Notes: generated by a model from the sequence alone, not told the origin. Counted from the first letter of the stretch, positions 50,053-58,951 are shown. The stretch is DNA of 64,000 nucleotides from Microbaculum sp051390635 (GCF_051390635.1 NZ_JBPODT010000002.1:62001-126000); one strand, 5' to 3'. Numbers and translations are program-made.

Positions 50053-51471
50053 ATGTCGATTGATTTCCTGTCGCGTCGAAGCTTCATGGCTGGGACAGCG
50101 GTTGGCGCGGCCGCGCTGACGCTCGGCCTGCCTCGTCACCTTCTTGCCGCACCGTCCGGACCATTGGCGCTCGAAGCCCGGCCCGGTACGGCGCAACTCT
50201 TGACGGACGAAGAGCCGGCGACCGCGATCTGGGGCTACCAGGGCGGCGCCCCCGGTCCCCTGATCCGTGTGCGCCAGGGCGATGAAGTGGCGGTGACGCT
50301 GACCAATCGGCTCGAGGTGCCGACCACCATTCACTGGCATGGCATCCGGATCGACAACGCGATGGACGGGGTGGCGCATCTGACCCAGGCGCCGGTGCAG
50401 CCCGGCGAGCGCTTCGACTACCGCTTCACCGTCCCCGATGCCGGCACGTACTGGTACCATCCGCACGTCCACGGGTCCGGCCCGCAGCTCGACCGCGGCC
50501 TGTCCGGCCTGTTGATCGTGGATGAGGCGAGCCCGCCGGACGTTGATCATGATGTCGTGCTGCAGTTCGACGACTGGCGGATCGGTCAGGACGGGCAGAT
50601 CGATACGGCGAGCTTCGGCAATCTGCACGATGCCACCCATGCCGGGCGCCTCGGCAACGTGCTGACCGTGAACGGCAGGGACTTCGAGACGGTCGCGGCG
50701 AAGGCGGGCGACCGCGTGCGGCTGAGGGTAGTCTCGAGCTGCAACGCCCGCATCCTTCAGCTTGGCTTCGGCGATCTCGATCCGTGGATCGTGGCGCTCG
50801 ACGGTCAGCCGGTCACGCCGCACCGGCTTGGCACCGGGCCGCTGATCCTGGGCCCGGCCCAGCGCGTCGACCTGATCGTGGATCTTGTCGGCGAGCCCGG
50901 CGGGCGCTTCCCGGTCGCCGAAGTCTCCGGCGAGCCGTTCGAGGCGACGGCGATCGTGCTCGACGCGGGCGAAGGCCGCGCGCCGCGCGCCGGTCCGCCG
51001 CCGGCCCTGTCCGCCAATCCCGTTTCCGTGCCTCCGGCGAAGCCGGAGCGCATCGTCGACCTGGTGATGAGCGGCGGCGCCATGGCCTTCCTTCAGGAGG
51101 CGCGCTTCGAAGGAGAGGTCCTGGACGGGCGGACGCTTGCCAGCGAGCATGGCCTCGTCTGGGCGCTGAACGGTGTCGCCGGAATGCCGGAAAAACCGCT
51201 GTTCTCGGCCAGGATCGGCGAACCCGTCGCGGTGCGAATGGTCAACGACACGCTATTTCCGCACTCCATGCATGTGCATGGTCACCACTTCGTGATCTAC
51301 GACGATGCGGGAGCGCCGTTGCCGGGGCTGCGCGATACGGTCACGGTCGATCCTCGGGCCGAGACGACGATCGGTCTGATCGCCGACAATCCCGGCAAAT
51401 GGATGATACATTGCCATATGCTCGAACATCAGGCCGCAGGAATGGAAACGTGGTTCGAGGTGTTGATCTAG
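50053..51471 (+). CDS. Multicopper oxidase
   Basis: This 472-residue exported oxidase has a twin-arginine leader (SRRSFMAGTAVGAAALTLG). All four copper motifs are present: TIHWHG (H94, H96), WYHPHVHG (H136, H138, H140), HSMHVHGHHF, and HCHMLEHQAAGM with the type 1 Cys and axial Met. It oxidises cuprous ion, metals or phenols with reduction of oxygen to water in the periplasm, like CueO. There is no long Met-rich segment, so CueO-type copper-loading is not proved. The ATG at 50053 is chosen to place the Tat motif at the N-terminus. Confidence 0.93.
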   Translation: MSIDFLSRRSFMAGTAVGAAALTLGLPRHLLAAPSGPLALEARPGTAQLLTDEEPATAIWGYQGGAPGPLIRVRQGDEVAVTLTNRLEVPTTIHWHGIRIDNAMDGVAHLTQAPVQPGERFDYRFTVPDAGTYWYHPHVHGSGPQLDRGLSGLLIVDEASPPDVDHDVVLQFDDWRIGQDGQIDTASFGNLHDATHAGRLGNVLTVNGRDFETVAAKAGDRVRLRVVSSCNARILQLGFGDLDPWIVALDGQPVTPHRLGTGPLILGPAQRVDLIVDLVGEPGGRFPVAEVSGEPFEATAIVLDAGEGRAPRAGPPPALSANPVSVPPAKPERIVDLVMSGGAMAFLQEARFEGEVLDGRTLASEHGLVWALNGVAGMPEKPLFSARIGEPVAVRMVNDTLFPHSMHVHGHHFVIYDDAGAPLPGLRDTVTVDPRAETTIGLIADNPGKWMIHCHMLEHQAAGMETWFEVLI

Positions 51472-51559
51472 CGTAACGCGGCCGGCTCCGGTGAGGTTGA
51501 CGTATTTCGGGTTCGACCTGTGTCGGGGCAGTCGAAGCGGGCTGAAACTGGAGGTCACC

Positions 51560-51772
51560 ATGGACAAGAACGTTGGTAGTGCCGACAAGGTCGTTCGCAT
51601 CGTCGTCGGCATCGCGCTGATCGCTTTCGCGCTGTTCGGCCCGGCCGACATCGCATGGAAATGGGTCGGCTGGATTGGTGTCGTGCCGATTCTCACCGCG
51701 GTGATGGGGTGGTGCCCGGCCTATTCCATCCTGGGGCTGCGCACGTGCCCGATGGAGAAGAAGTCGGCCTGA
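51560..51772 (+). CDS. DUF2892 inner-membrane protein
   Basis: This 70-residue protein has two hydrophobic helices and the DUF2892 pattern: MDKNVGSADKVVRIVVGIAL at the start, and WCPAYSILGLRTCP with paired cysteines at the end. Homologues occur alone or fused to rhodanese (YgaP). It may act in sulfur or persulfide handling at the membrane. GGAGG precedes the ATG at 51560. It lies 88 bp after the multicopper oxidase. Confidence 0.88.
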   Translation: MDKNVGSADKVVRIVVGIALIAFALFGPADIAWKWVGWIGVVPILTAVMGWCPAYSILGLRTCPMEKKSA

Positions 51773-51778
51773 CCTGGA

Positions 51779-51825
51779 CCCGACGTATGGTCGGGTGAGT
51801 GGGCCTCTCAGCCGTGGGCCCACTC
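51779..51825. terminator. Two hairpins between convergent genes
   Basis: A 6-bp stem CCCGAC (51779-51784) / GTCGGG (51790-51795) is followed by a perfect 9-bp stem GAGTGGGCC (51797-51805) / GGCCCACTC (51817-51825). The second overlaps the last codons of the converging aminotransferase. The arrangement suits a bidirectional terminator, though T runs are lacking. Confidence 0.55.
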
Positions 51826-52662
51826 CCAGTAGAGGTCTCTGGCCTTCTGATAGACCGGGCCCGGTTGCAGGTCGCGGGCCTCGATGCGATTGACCGGCAA
51901 CACCTTTGCGTAGTTGCCGGCGGAGAACAGTTCGTCCGCGTCCAGCAGTTCCGGATAGGTGATGATGCGCTCGTGCACGTGATAGCCGGCGGAGCGCAGC
52001 AGCGCGATTATGCGCTGGCGTGTGATCCCGTTCAGGAAGGTCCCGTTTGGATAGGGCGTGTGGACGCTGCCGTCCTTGACCATGAACAGGTTCGCGGTGG
52101 CGAGCTCGGCCACATTGCCCATCGCGTCGAGCACCACGGCGTTTTCGAAGCCCTTTTCGCGCACCTCGTTGAGTGCCCGTGAAGAATTGGGATAGAGGCA
52201 CGCCGCCTTGGCGTTGACCGGAGCCTGTTCCAGGGTCGGCCGGCGGATCTTCGAAAGGCTGACAGAGAAGCCCGCCGGTTCCGGCATCGGCACTTCGTAG
52301 ATCGACAGGCAGAACCGGGTCGACTCGGGCAGCGCGGGCACGCCCATGTAGCCGCCTTCCTCCGCCCAGTACATCGGCCGGATGTAGAGTTCGGCATCCG
52401 CCCCGAACTTGGCGATTCCGTCCTGCGCCAGCTCGACGATCTCGCCGACGTCCATGGTCGGGTCCAAGCCGAGCGCGGCCGCCGAGTTGTTGACCCGCGC
52501 ACAGTGGCGGTCGAGATCCGGCGACACGCCTTCGAAGGTTCGGGCGCCGTCGAAAACGCAGGATCCGAGCCACAAGGCATGGCTGCGCGGTCCGACGATT
52601 TGCGGGTTGCCATCGACCCACTCGCCATCGAGATACGTCCACGTCTGGGACCAGTTCGCCAT
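51808..52662 (-). CDS. Branched-chain-type (fold IV) aminotransferase
   Basis: This 284-residue fold-type IV PLP enzyme has the lysine at K152 (PVNAKAACLYPNSS) and the downstream block GNVAELATANLFMVKDGSVHTP. The N-terminus (TYLDGEWVDGNPQIVGPRSHALWLGSCVFDGART) fits the branched-chain/D-amino-acid aminotransferase group. It transfers an amino group to or from 2-oxoglutarate or pyruvate; branched-chain versus aromatic or D-amino-acid specificity is not settled. The ATG at 52662 is preferred over one at 52719, which would add an Arg-rich stretch. Confidence 0.9.
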   Translation of the reverse strand: MANWSQTWTYLDGEWVDGNPQIVGPRSHALWLGSCVFDGARTFEGVSPDLDRHCARVNNSAAALGLDPTMDVGEIVELAQDGIAKFGADAELYIRPMYWAEEGGYMGVPALPESTRFCLSIYEVPMPEPAGFSVSLSKIRRPTLEQAPVNAKAACLYPNSSRALNEVREKGFENAVVLDAMGNVAELATANLFMVKDGSVHTPYPNGTFLNGITRQRIIALLRSAGYHVHERIITYPELLDADELFSAGNYAKVLPVNRIEARDLQPGPVYQKARDLYWEWAHG

Positions 52663-52835
52663 GCGCGCGCTCCTACGTCGTCTGCGCCCTATCGAAAGCC
52701 CTTCACGCGCCATCGTCAATGCAGCATCAGATGCCGGTGCAGGGTTTCATTCCGCTAGCACCGATTGGTCCGGCGTGAGTCCGCGCTCGCGGTCGCACAA
52801 AGATTAGTTCCCCGATCGCATCGGCTTCACGGAAT

Positions 52836-52915
52836 AACCACCGTCCCCCTCGTGTTTCTGTCGATGCCGTGCGGGCGAGGATCACACGGCTGTGAGTTGC
52901 GTCCCGACGGTGGTT
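52836..52915. promoter_or_regulatory. Long-spaced inverted repeat upstream of cytochrome c'
   Basis: AACCACCGTC (52836-52845) and GACGGTGGTT (52906-52915) are exact reverse complements 60 bp apart; flanking GGAAT / TTCC extends the match with one extra base. They sit in the 304-bp divergent gap between the aminotransferase and cytochrome c'. Two half-sites of a looping regulator, or two sites in opposite orientation, are possible. Confidence 0.5.
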
Positions 52916-52924
52916 TTCCGAAGG

Positions 52925-52944
52925 TCGGGCGGCACACCGCCCGA
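52925..52944 (+). other. Hairpin in the cytochrome c' leader
   Basis: TCGGGCGG (52925-52932) and CCGCCCGA (52937-52944) form a perfect 8-bp stem with loop CACA, ending 22 bp before the ATG of the cytochrome c' gene. It may stabilise the mRNA or regulate translation. Confidence 0.55.
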
Positions 52945-52966
52945 AACAGACCCTGGAGCAGAATGC

Positions 52967-53416
52967 ATGAAACGTGTGATATTTGCCGCTACCGCAATCG
53001 CCGTGTTGTCCGCCGGTGCGGCGGCCTGGGCGGCCATGGACCCGATCGCCACCCGCCAGGCGGTGATGAAGAACAACGGCGCGGCGATGGGAACGCTGGT
53101 CAAGATGGCCAAGGGCGAAGCGCCGTTCGAGGCAAGCGGCGCCAATCTCGCCGCCCGCGTGCTCTTCAACAGCACGGTGGGTTTCACTGCGCTGTTCCCG
53201 GCCGGAACGGAAACCGGCGGCGACACCGCGGCCAGCCCGAAAATCTGGGAAGACATGGCCGGCTTCGCGGCCAAGGACGCCGCGTTGCAGGAAGCCGCCG
53301 CGGCCATCATCGCCACGCCGATTACCGACCTGGACGGGGTCAAGGCGGCCATTGGTACGCTCGGCAAGACCTGCCAGGGCTGTCACGAGACCTACCGGAT
53401 AAAGAAGGATGGCTGA
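52967..53416 (+). CDS. Cytochrome c'
   Basis: This 149-residue exported protein has a signal peptide (MKRVIFAATAIAVLSAGAAA, cleavage near AWA). It is a four-helix bundle with the haem motif at the C-terminus (C136, C139, H140 in TCQGCHETYR), as in cytochromes c'. These bind NO or CO at a five-coordinate haem and may protect against nitrosative stress. The next cytochrome gene starts 21 bp later. Confidence 0.93.
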   Translation: MKRVIFAATAIAVLSAGAAAWAAMDPIATRQAVMKNNGAAMGTLVKMAKGEAPFEASGANLAARVLFNSTVGFTALFPAGTETGGDTAASPKIWEDMAGFAAKDAALQEAAAAIIATPITDLDGVKAAIGTLGKTCQGCHETYRIKKDG

Positions 53417-53437
53417 CAACCGGGCTATACTCCCGGC

Positions 53438-54328
53438 ATGACCAGACGAATCATCCTTTCATTTCTGGCGCTCGCCCTCATCGGGGCGGGCGCCTTTTGG
53501 CTCCTGACGACACCGCGCACGCTGGCGGCGGGCGATCTGCCCGACCACCGGCCTGACGTCGAGCACGGCCGCTATATGTTCTTTGCCGGTGGCTGCGCGT
53601 CCTGCCACGCCACGCCCGGCCAGGAAGACCCGCTCGTTCTCGGCGGAGGCCTTGAGCTGCCGTCGCCTTTCGGCACCTTTCACGTTCCCAACATCTCACC
53701 GGATGCGGATACCGGCATTGGTGGCTGGTCGACGGTCGATTTCGCCAATGCCATGGTCAATGGCGTGTCGCCAGACGGCAGCCACTACTATCCGGCGTTT
53801 CCCTACACGTCCTACCAGCGCATGAAACTGGAGGACGTCATCGATCTGAAGGCCTTTCTCGACACGTTGGCACCGGCCTCGACCGCGATCCCCGGCCATG
53901 ACTTGCCGTTTCCCTTCAACATCCGCCGGGCCCTCGGCGTCTGGAAACTGCTGAATTTCGATGGCGAGCCGTTCGCGCCGGATCCCGCCGCGTCGGAGGA
54001 GATCAACCGCGGCGCCTATCTGGTCACGGGACCGGGGCACTGCGGCGAATGCCACACGCCGCGCGACGCCCTCGGCGGACTCGAGCGCGACAAGTGGCTG
54101 AGCGGCGCGCCATCGCCGGATGGGAAGGGCAAGGTTCCCGACATCACGGCCACGGGGCTCAAGGACTGGTCCGCGAACGACATCGCCTATGCGCTGGAGA
54201 CCGGCTTCACGCCGGAATTCGATACGCTGGGTTCGAGCATGGCCGCGGTCGTCCGCAATATGGCCGAGCTGACGCCTGAAGACCGGGCCGCCATCGCCGC
54301 CTACCTGAAGAGCGTGCCGGGACAGTAG
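53438..54328 (+). CDS. Di-haem c-type cytochrome
   Basis: This 296-residue protein has an N-terminal signal or anchor helix (residues 5-24) and two haem motifs: C53-A-S-C56-H57 and C202-G-E-C205-H206. Each half shows a cytochrome c domain with probable axial Met (SSYQRMKLE and SSMAAVVRNM). It resembles the cytochrome subunit of alcohol or aldehyde dehydrogenases. It may shuttle electrons between a periplasmic dehydrogenase and the terminal oxidase. It is encoded in an operon with cytochrome c'. Confidence 0.92.
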   Translation: MTRRIILSFLALALIGAGAFWLLTTPRTLAAGDLPDHRPDVEHGRYMFFAGGCASCHATPGQEDPLVLGGGLELPSPFGTFHVPNISPDADTGIGGWSTVDFANAMVNGVSPDGSHYYPAFPYTSYQRMKLEDVIDLKAFLDTLAPASTAIPGHDLPFPFNIRRALGVWKLLNFDGEPFAPDPAASEEINRGAYLVTGPGHCGECHTPRDALGGLERDKWLSGAPSPDGKGKVPDITATGLKDWSANDIAYALETGFTPEFDTLGSSMAAVVRNMAELTPEDRAAIAAYLKSVPGQ

Positions 54329-54355
54329 GTGCAGGCGGCGCGTTCCGCGTCGCCG

Positions 54356-54910
54356 CTAGTCGGATCGCCGGGCGAACAAGGGCAGGGCAGGGCCGGCCGC
54401 GTCGGCCTCGATCGCCAGCATCTTGCGTTTCACGGCGATCCCGCCATGCGCCGAGAAGCCGCCCACCTTGCCGCCGGCCGCCAGGACCCGGTGGCAGGGC
54501 ACGATGATCGGGAACGGATTGGCGCCTTCGGCCTGGCCGACCGATTGCGCCGCGCCGGGTTCGCCGATCCGCTCGGCGATCTCGCCATAGGTCAGCGTTG
54601 AGCCCGGCGGGATCGCCCGGGTCACGTCGTAGACGCGCCGGTTGAACGCCGGAATGCCCTCGAGATCGAGTGTGATCGTGGTGAGGTCGCTCGGCTTGCC
54701 CGCCATCAGCGCCGCGATACGGTCGATTGCGTCCTGAACGGAAGGCGGCGGCGCGATTTCGATGGCCTCCGGAAACCGCCGCTGTATCCGCGTCCGCGTG
54801 GCCTCCGTGGAGGCCTCGGGCAATTGCACGCCCGCGATGCCGCTCTCGGACCATGCGATGGCGCATGGCCCGATAGCGGTTTCGAAAAGGGCAAATCCGA
54901 CAGCCGACAT
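54356..54910 (-). CDS. ogt: Methylated-DNA--protein-cysteine methyltransferase
   Basis: This 184-residue protein has the acceptor site C139 in PIIVPCHRVLAAGG and the preceding helix-turn-helix region (TYGEIAERIGEPGAAQSVG). It removes methyl groups from O6-methylguanine in a one-turnover reaction. The N-terminal domain is of the Ogt type and no AdaA zinc domain is fused. The Shine-Dalgarno before the ATG at 54910 is weak. Confidence 0.95.
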   Translation of the reverse strand: MSAVGFALFETAIGPCAIAWSESGIAGVQLPEASTEATRTRIQRRFPEAIEIAPPPSVQDAIDRIAALMAGKPSDLTTITLDLEGIPAFNRRVYDVTRAIPPGSTLTYGEIAERIGEPGAAQSVGQAEGANPFPIIVPCHRVLAAGGKVGGFSAHGGIAVKRKMLAIEADAAGPALPLFARRSD

Positions 54911-54966
54911 TCCCGAAGGATATCAGCCGTCGGCTTGAACGCCGACCCGATTCCGGGCCGGTTCGA

Positions 54967-56358
54967 TCACGCCCCGCCCAGCGCCCCGATCACGCGCGCC
55001 CAGGCCCGGGTGCCGTGATGAAAGCTCGACAGGTTGTACTTCTCGTTCGGCGAATGGACCTTGTCGTCGTCGAGACCGAAGCCGATCAGGATCGAGTCGA
55101 CCCCGAGCGTGGTCTTGAAGTCGCCGACGATCGGGATGGAACCGCCGCAGCCCATCATCACCGCCGGCCGGTCGAACTCCGCTTCCAGAGCCGCGGCCGC
55201 CCTGGCGACCTGGGGTCCGGACACATCGACCTGCAGGGCCGGGCTCGCGCCGTGGCTGATGAACTCGACCTTGCAATCCGCCGGCAGGCGTTCCTTGACG
55301 AAGGCGCGGAAACTGTCGCGGATCTTGAATGGGTCCTGATTGCCGACAAGACGGAACGACACCTTCGCCGAGGCTTTCGAGGCGATCACCGTCTTGGTGC
55401 CTTCGCCGGTATAGCCGCCGATGATGCCGTTGACGTCGCAGGTCGGGCGCGACCAGATCTGTTCTAGGACGCTCCGGCCCGTCTCGCCGGCGGGAACCGA
55501 CAGGCCGACATCGCCCAGGAACGCCTTTTCGTCGAATCCGAGCCCGTCCCACTGCGCCTTCACGTCGGCGGGGAGTTCCTCGACCCCGTCGTAGAAGCCC
55601 GGCACCTGGATGCGCCCGTCCGCGTCGTGCAGGTCGGCGATGATGCGCGCCAGAACCCGGATCGGATTGCGCGCCGCCCCGCCATACATGCCCGAATGCA
55701 GGTCGCGGTTCGCTGCGGTGACGACGATTTCCTCCAGCAGCAGGCCACGCAACATGGTGTTGATCGCCGGCGTCTTGGCGTCCCACATGCCGGTATCGCA
55801 GACCAAGGCGAAGTCGGTCTTCAACTCGTCCTTGTGGGAGTCCAGGAACGGGCCGAGGCTGCGGCTGCCGGATTCCTCTTCGCCTTCGATCAGCACGGTG
55901 ATCGCGATCGGCAGGCTGCCCGTCGCGTCGACCCAGCCGCGGCAGGCCTCGACGAAGGTCATGAACTGGCCCTTGTCGTCGCAGGCCCCGCGCGCGACGA
56001 TCTGCTCGCCCTGCGGCGTGTCGACCAGACGCGGCTCGAAGGGCGGCGTTTCCCAAAGGTCGAGCGGATCGGCCGGCTGCACGTCGTAGTGTCCGTAGAA
56101 CAGGACGTGTGGCACGCCGCTGCCGGGCTTGGCGCCGCCATGGCCGACCACCATCGGCTGGCCGCCGGTCTCTCGTGCCGATGCCTCGAAGCCGATCTCG
56201 CGCAGCTGTTCGACGACCCAGTCGGCGGCCTTGCGGCAGTCCTCATTATGGGCCGGATCGGTCGAAACGGACGGGATGCGGATCAGCTCGAACAGCCGGT
56301 CGAGGCTGGCGGGATGGTTCGCATCGATTGCCGAGAGCGCCTTGTCGGTTGCGGTCAT
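54967..56358 (-). CDS. M20 family dipeptidase
   Basis: This 463-residue metallopeptidase has HVLFYGHYDVQP with the first metal His and Asp, and ACDDKGQ, LIEGEEESGS and CDTGMW in the expected order, with a lid domain between. It is of the CNDP-like di- or tripeptidase group and should hydrolyse short peptides in the cytosol. AGGAG precedes the ATG at 56358. It is encoded between ogt and the HerA-like ATPase, all on the minus strand. Confidence 0.93.
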   Translation of the reverse strand: MTATDKALSAIDANHPASLDRLFELIRIPSVSTDPAHNEDCRKAADWVVEQLREIGFEASARETGGQPMVVGHGGAKPGSGVPHVLFYGHYDVQPADPLDLWETPPFEPRLVDTPQGEQIVARGACDDKGQFMTFVEACRGWVDATGSLPIAITVLIEGEEESGSRSLGPFLDSHKDELKTDFALVCDTGMWDAKTPAINTMLRGLLLEEIVVTAANRDLHSGMYGGAARNPIRVLARIIADLHDADGRIQVPGFYDGVEELPADVKAQWDGLGFDEKAFLGDVGLSVPAGETGRSVLEQIWSRPTCDVNGIIGGYTGEGTKTVIASKASAKVSFRLVGNQDPFKIRDSFRAFVKERLPADCKVEFISHGASPALQVDVSGPQVARAAAALEAEFDRPAVMMGCGGSIPIVGDFKTTLGVDSILIGFGLDDDKVHSPNEKYNLSSFHHGTRAWARVIGALGGA

Positions 56359-56448
56359 GGAAGCTCCTATGGTGCGTGTGCCGGCGTGCAGCTTAGCATC
56401 AACGGCTAGTGCAAGCCGCGTGGCTCGGCAAGTATCCGGCCACGGAGA

Positions 56449-57942
56449 TTAGCGCCGCCGCGACCCGAAGATGCCGCGCAGGATCCGGTTGCCGCTCGTG
56501 CCCAGCTCCCGGCCGAGCGCGGACGCGAGCGAACGGCCGAACGACTTCACGATCTGCATGCCGGCATCCTCGACATCCTTTCTGGGAACGCCCCAGATCG
56601 TCTCGTCGCTCTTGCGCCCCCTGCCGCGTGCGGGTTCCGGTTCCGCCTGGGCCGCCCGGCGTGCGCGCTCGGCGAGGATCTCGTAGGCCGATTCCCGGTC
56701 TAGCCCGGTGTCGTAGATGCCCGACACCGGGCTCGACAGGATCACGGCCGCGCGCTCGCGCTCGTCGAGGGGGCCGAGTCGGGAGGCCGGCGGGCGGATC
56801 AGCGTACGCTGCACCACCGACGGCACGCCCTTGTCCTCCAGCGTGGAGACCAGGGCTTCGCCGACACCGAGCTCGGTGATCACCCGGGCGGTATCGAAAT
56901 CGGGATTGGGCCGGAACGTATCGGCCGCCGTCTTCACGGCCTTCTGCTCGCGCGGCGTATAGGCCCGCAGCGCGTGCTGCACGCGGTTGCCGAGCTGGGC
57001 AAGCACCTTGTCGGGCACGTCGAGCGGATTTTGCGTGACGAAATAAACCCCCACGCCCTTGGAGCGGATCAGCCGGACGACCTGCTCGACCTTGTCGATC
57101 AGCGCGTCGGGCGCATCGTCGAACAGGAGATGGGCCTCGTCGAAGAAGAACACGAGCTTCGGCTTGTCGGGATCGCCGACCTCGGGAAGCTCCTCGAACA
57201 GCTCCGACAATAGCCACAGCAGGAAGGTGGCGTAGAGGCGCGGGGACGAGATCAGCTTGTCGGCGGCGAGCACGTTGACGATGCCGTGGCCGTCCCGGTC
57301 GATACGCATCAGGTCGGCGATCTCGAGCGCCGGCTCTCCGAAGAAGTGCTCGGCACCCTGGTTCTCGAGCACGAGCAGCCGGCGCTGGATGGCACCGATC
57401 GTCTGTTTGGTGACGTTGCCGTAGGAGGTGGTGATCTCGCTGCCGACGCTTGCGAGATACTCGAGCAGGGAGCGCAGGTCTTTCAGGTCGAGGATCGCCA
57501 GTCCCTCTTCGTCGGCGAGGCGGAAGGCTATGTTGAGCGCCCCCTCCTGCGCTTCGGACAGTTCCAGGAGACGCGAGAGCAGCAGCGGTCCCATCTCCGT
57601 GACCGTGGTGCGAACCGGATGGCCCTGGTCGCCGAACAGGTCCCAGAAAACGGTCGGGGTGGCCTGGAACCGGTAGTCGGTGAGACCGATGGTCTCGGCG
57701 CGTTTCAGCAGGAAGTCCTTCGGCTCGCCGGCCGCCGCGATGCCCGACAGGTCGCCCTTCACGTCGGCGCAGAAAACGGGAACGCCGGCGTTGGAAAAGC
57801 CTTCTGCGAGGATCTGCAGCGTCACCGTCTTGCCGGTGCCGGTCGCGCCCGTCACGAGCCCATGCCGGTTGGCGTAGCGCAGGTGGATGTATTCCGGTTT
57901 GACGCTTGTGCCGACGTAGATCTTGCCGTCGCTATCAGACAT
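56449..57942 (-). CDS. HerA-like ATPase (DUF853/YjgR family)
   Basis: This 497-residue P-loop ATPase has Walker A GATGTGKT at residues 32-39 and Walker B LVFFFDEAHLLF. The pattern FCADVKGDLSGIAA after the first motif, RRLLVLENQGAEHFFG and YFVTQNPLDVPDKVLAQLGNRVQHAL identify the DUF853 (YjgR) group. The C-terminal Arg-rich tail is RGIFGSRRR. The cellular role is not known; relatives are thought to be hexameric translocases. GGAG precedes the ATG at 57942; the longer frame to 58026 is rejected. Confidence 0.93.
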   Translation of the reverse strand: MSDSDGKIYVGTSVKPEYIHLRYANRHGLVTGATGTGKTVTLQILAEGFSNAGVPVFCADVKGDLSGIAAAGEPKDFLLKRAETIGLTDYRFQATPTVFWDLFGDQGHPVRTTVTEMGPLLLSRLLELSEAQEGALNIAFRLADEEGLAILDLKDLRSLLEYLASVGSEITTSYGNVTKQTIGAIQRRLLVLENQGAEHFFGEPALEIADLMRIDRDGHGIVNVLAADKLISSPRLYATFLLWLLSELFEELPEVGDPDKPKLVFFFDEAHLLFDDAPDALIDKVEQVVRLIRSKGVGVYFVTQNPLDVPDKVLAQLGNRVQHALRAYTPREQKAVKTAADTFRPNPDFDTARVITELGVGEALVSTLEDKGVPSVVQRTLIRPPASRLGPLDERERAAVILSSPVSGIYDTGLDRESAYEILAERARRAAQAEPEPARGRGRKSDETIWGVPRKDVEDAGMQIVKSFGRSLASALGRELGTSGNRILRGIFGSRRR

Positions 57943-58101
57943 CTCGGGTAGTCTCCTCGAACCGTCGGGCGCCGGCGATCGCGGCAGTCGCGTTCCGGTT
58001 ATAAAAACCGGCTGGCGGGCGCGCAATGCGCGGCTTGTTTCACTCTCTGGCGGCGGGCAGAATGGCCCCGACTCGCGAACGGATATGTACAGGAGGCCGA
58101 T

Positions 58102-58452
58102 ATGGATGAGCTCATCGACCAGCTCGTGGACCAGGTTGGGGTTACCAGGGAACAGGCGGATACCGCGCTGAAGATCATACTCGGCTTCCTCAAGCAGTCC
58201 GGTCCCGCCGACAAGGTTTCCGAATTAATGGAGAAGCTGCCCGGCGCGGAATCGATCGAAACGCCGGAAGGTGGTCTGGGCGGCATGATGGGCGCCATGG
58301 CCGCGTTCAGTTCCTTGCAGTCCGCCGGCCTCGGCATGGGCGAAATCCAGGGTGTGACTCGACAATTAGTTGCCTTTGCGAAACAACATGCAGGTGACGA
58401 ACTGGTCGACGATGTTGTCGGCTCGATTCCCGGTCTGAGCCAGTTCGCCTGA
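58102..58452 (+). CDS. Small helical protein (DUF2267/DUF2780-like)
   Basis: This 116-residue protein has an N-terminal helix pair (DELIDQLVDQVGVTREQADT; ALKIILGFLKQS) and a glycine-rich middle (GGLGGMMGAMAAF). It ends in a third helix (GVTRQLVAFAKQHAGDELVDDV). It resembles small alphaproteobacterial proteins of unknown function. AGGAGG precedes the ATG. It is followed 50 bp later by a helix-hairpin-helix protein. Confidence 0.78.
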   Translation: MDELIDQLVDQVGVTREQADTALKIILGFLKQSGPADKVSELMEKLPGAESIETPEGGLGGMMGAMAAFSSLQSAGLGMGEIQGVTRQLVAFAKQHAGDELVDDVVGSIPGLSQFA

Positions 58453-58502
58453 GGGGGGAAGTCGGGCTCTATTCTTGGACAACGAGAGACAGGAGGCGCT
58501 GC

Positions 58503-58910
58503 ATGTCCTACCCCGTGCTCAAGATCGAGGGAATTGGCCCGAAATACGCCAAGAAATTGAATGCGATCGGCGTCATGACGACCGCAAAGTTGCTCGATAG
58601 AGCCAAGAATCCGAAGGGCCGCAAGCAACTGGCCGCCGAGTCCGGGATCGACGAGACGCTCATTCTCAAATGGGCCAACATGTCCGACCTGATGCGCATC
58701 AAAGGCGTTGGCGAGGAATATTCCGAGCTTCTCGAGGTCGCTGGCGTCGACACTGTCAAGGAGCTGCGCAACCGCAAGCCCGATAATCTGCTCGCTAAGA
58801 TGGTCGAGGTGAACGCGGCGAAGAAGCTCGTGCGCGCCCTGCCGAGCCCCAACAAGGTCAAGAGCTGGGTCGATCAGGCCAAGTCCCTGTCGCCCATGAT
58901 GAAATACTGA
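58503..58910 (+). CDS. DUF4332-type helix-hairpin-helix protein
   Basis: This 135-residue protein has two helix-hairpin-helix units: KIEGIGPKYAKKLNAIGVMT at the start and MRIKGVGEEYSELLEVAGVDT in the middle. This is the DUF4332 pattern, which may bind DNA or another nucleic acid. Function is unknown. GGAGG lies 7 bp before the ATG. It is probably co-transcribed with the preceding small gene. Confidence 0.85.
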   Translation: MSYPVLKIEGIGPKYAKKLNAIGVMTTAKLLDRAKNPKGRKQLAAESGIDETLILKWANMSDLMRIKGVGEEYSELLEVAGVDTVKELRNRKPDNLLAKMVEVNAAKKLVRALPSPNKVKSWVDQAKSLSPMMKY

Positions 58911-58951
58911 GGCTGCATACGGCCCATAAAAAATAGGCAGTAGCGGCCACC

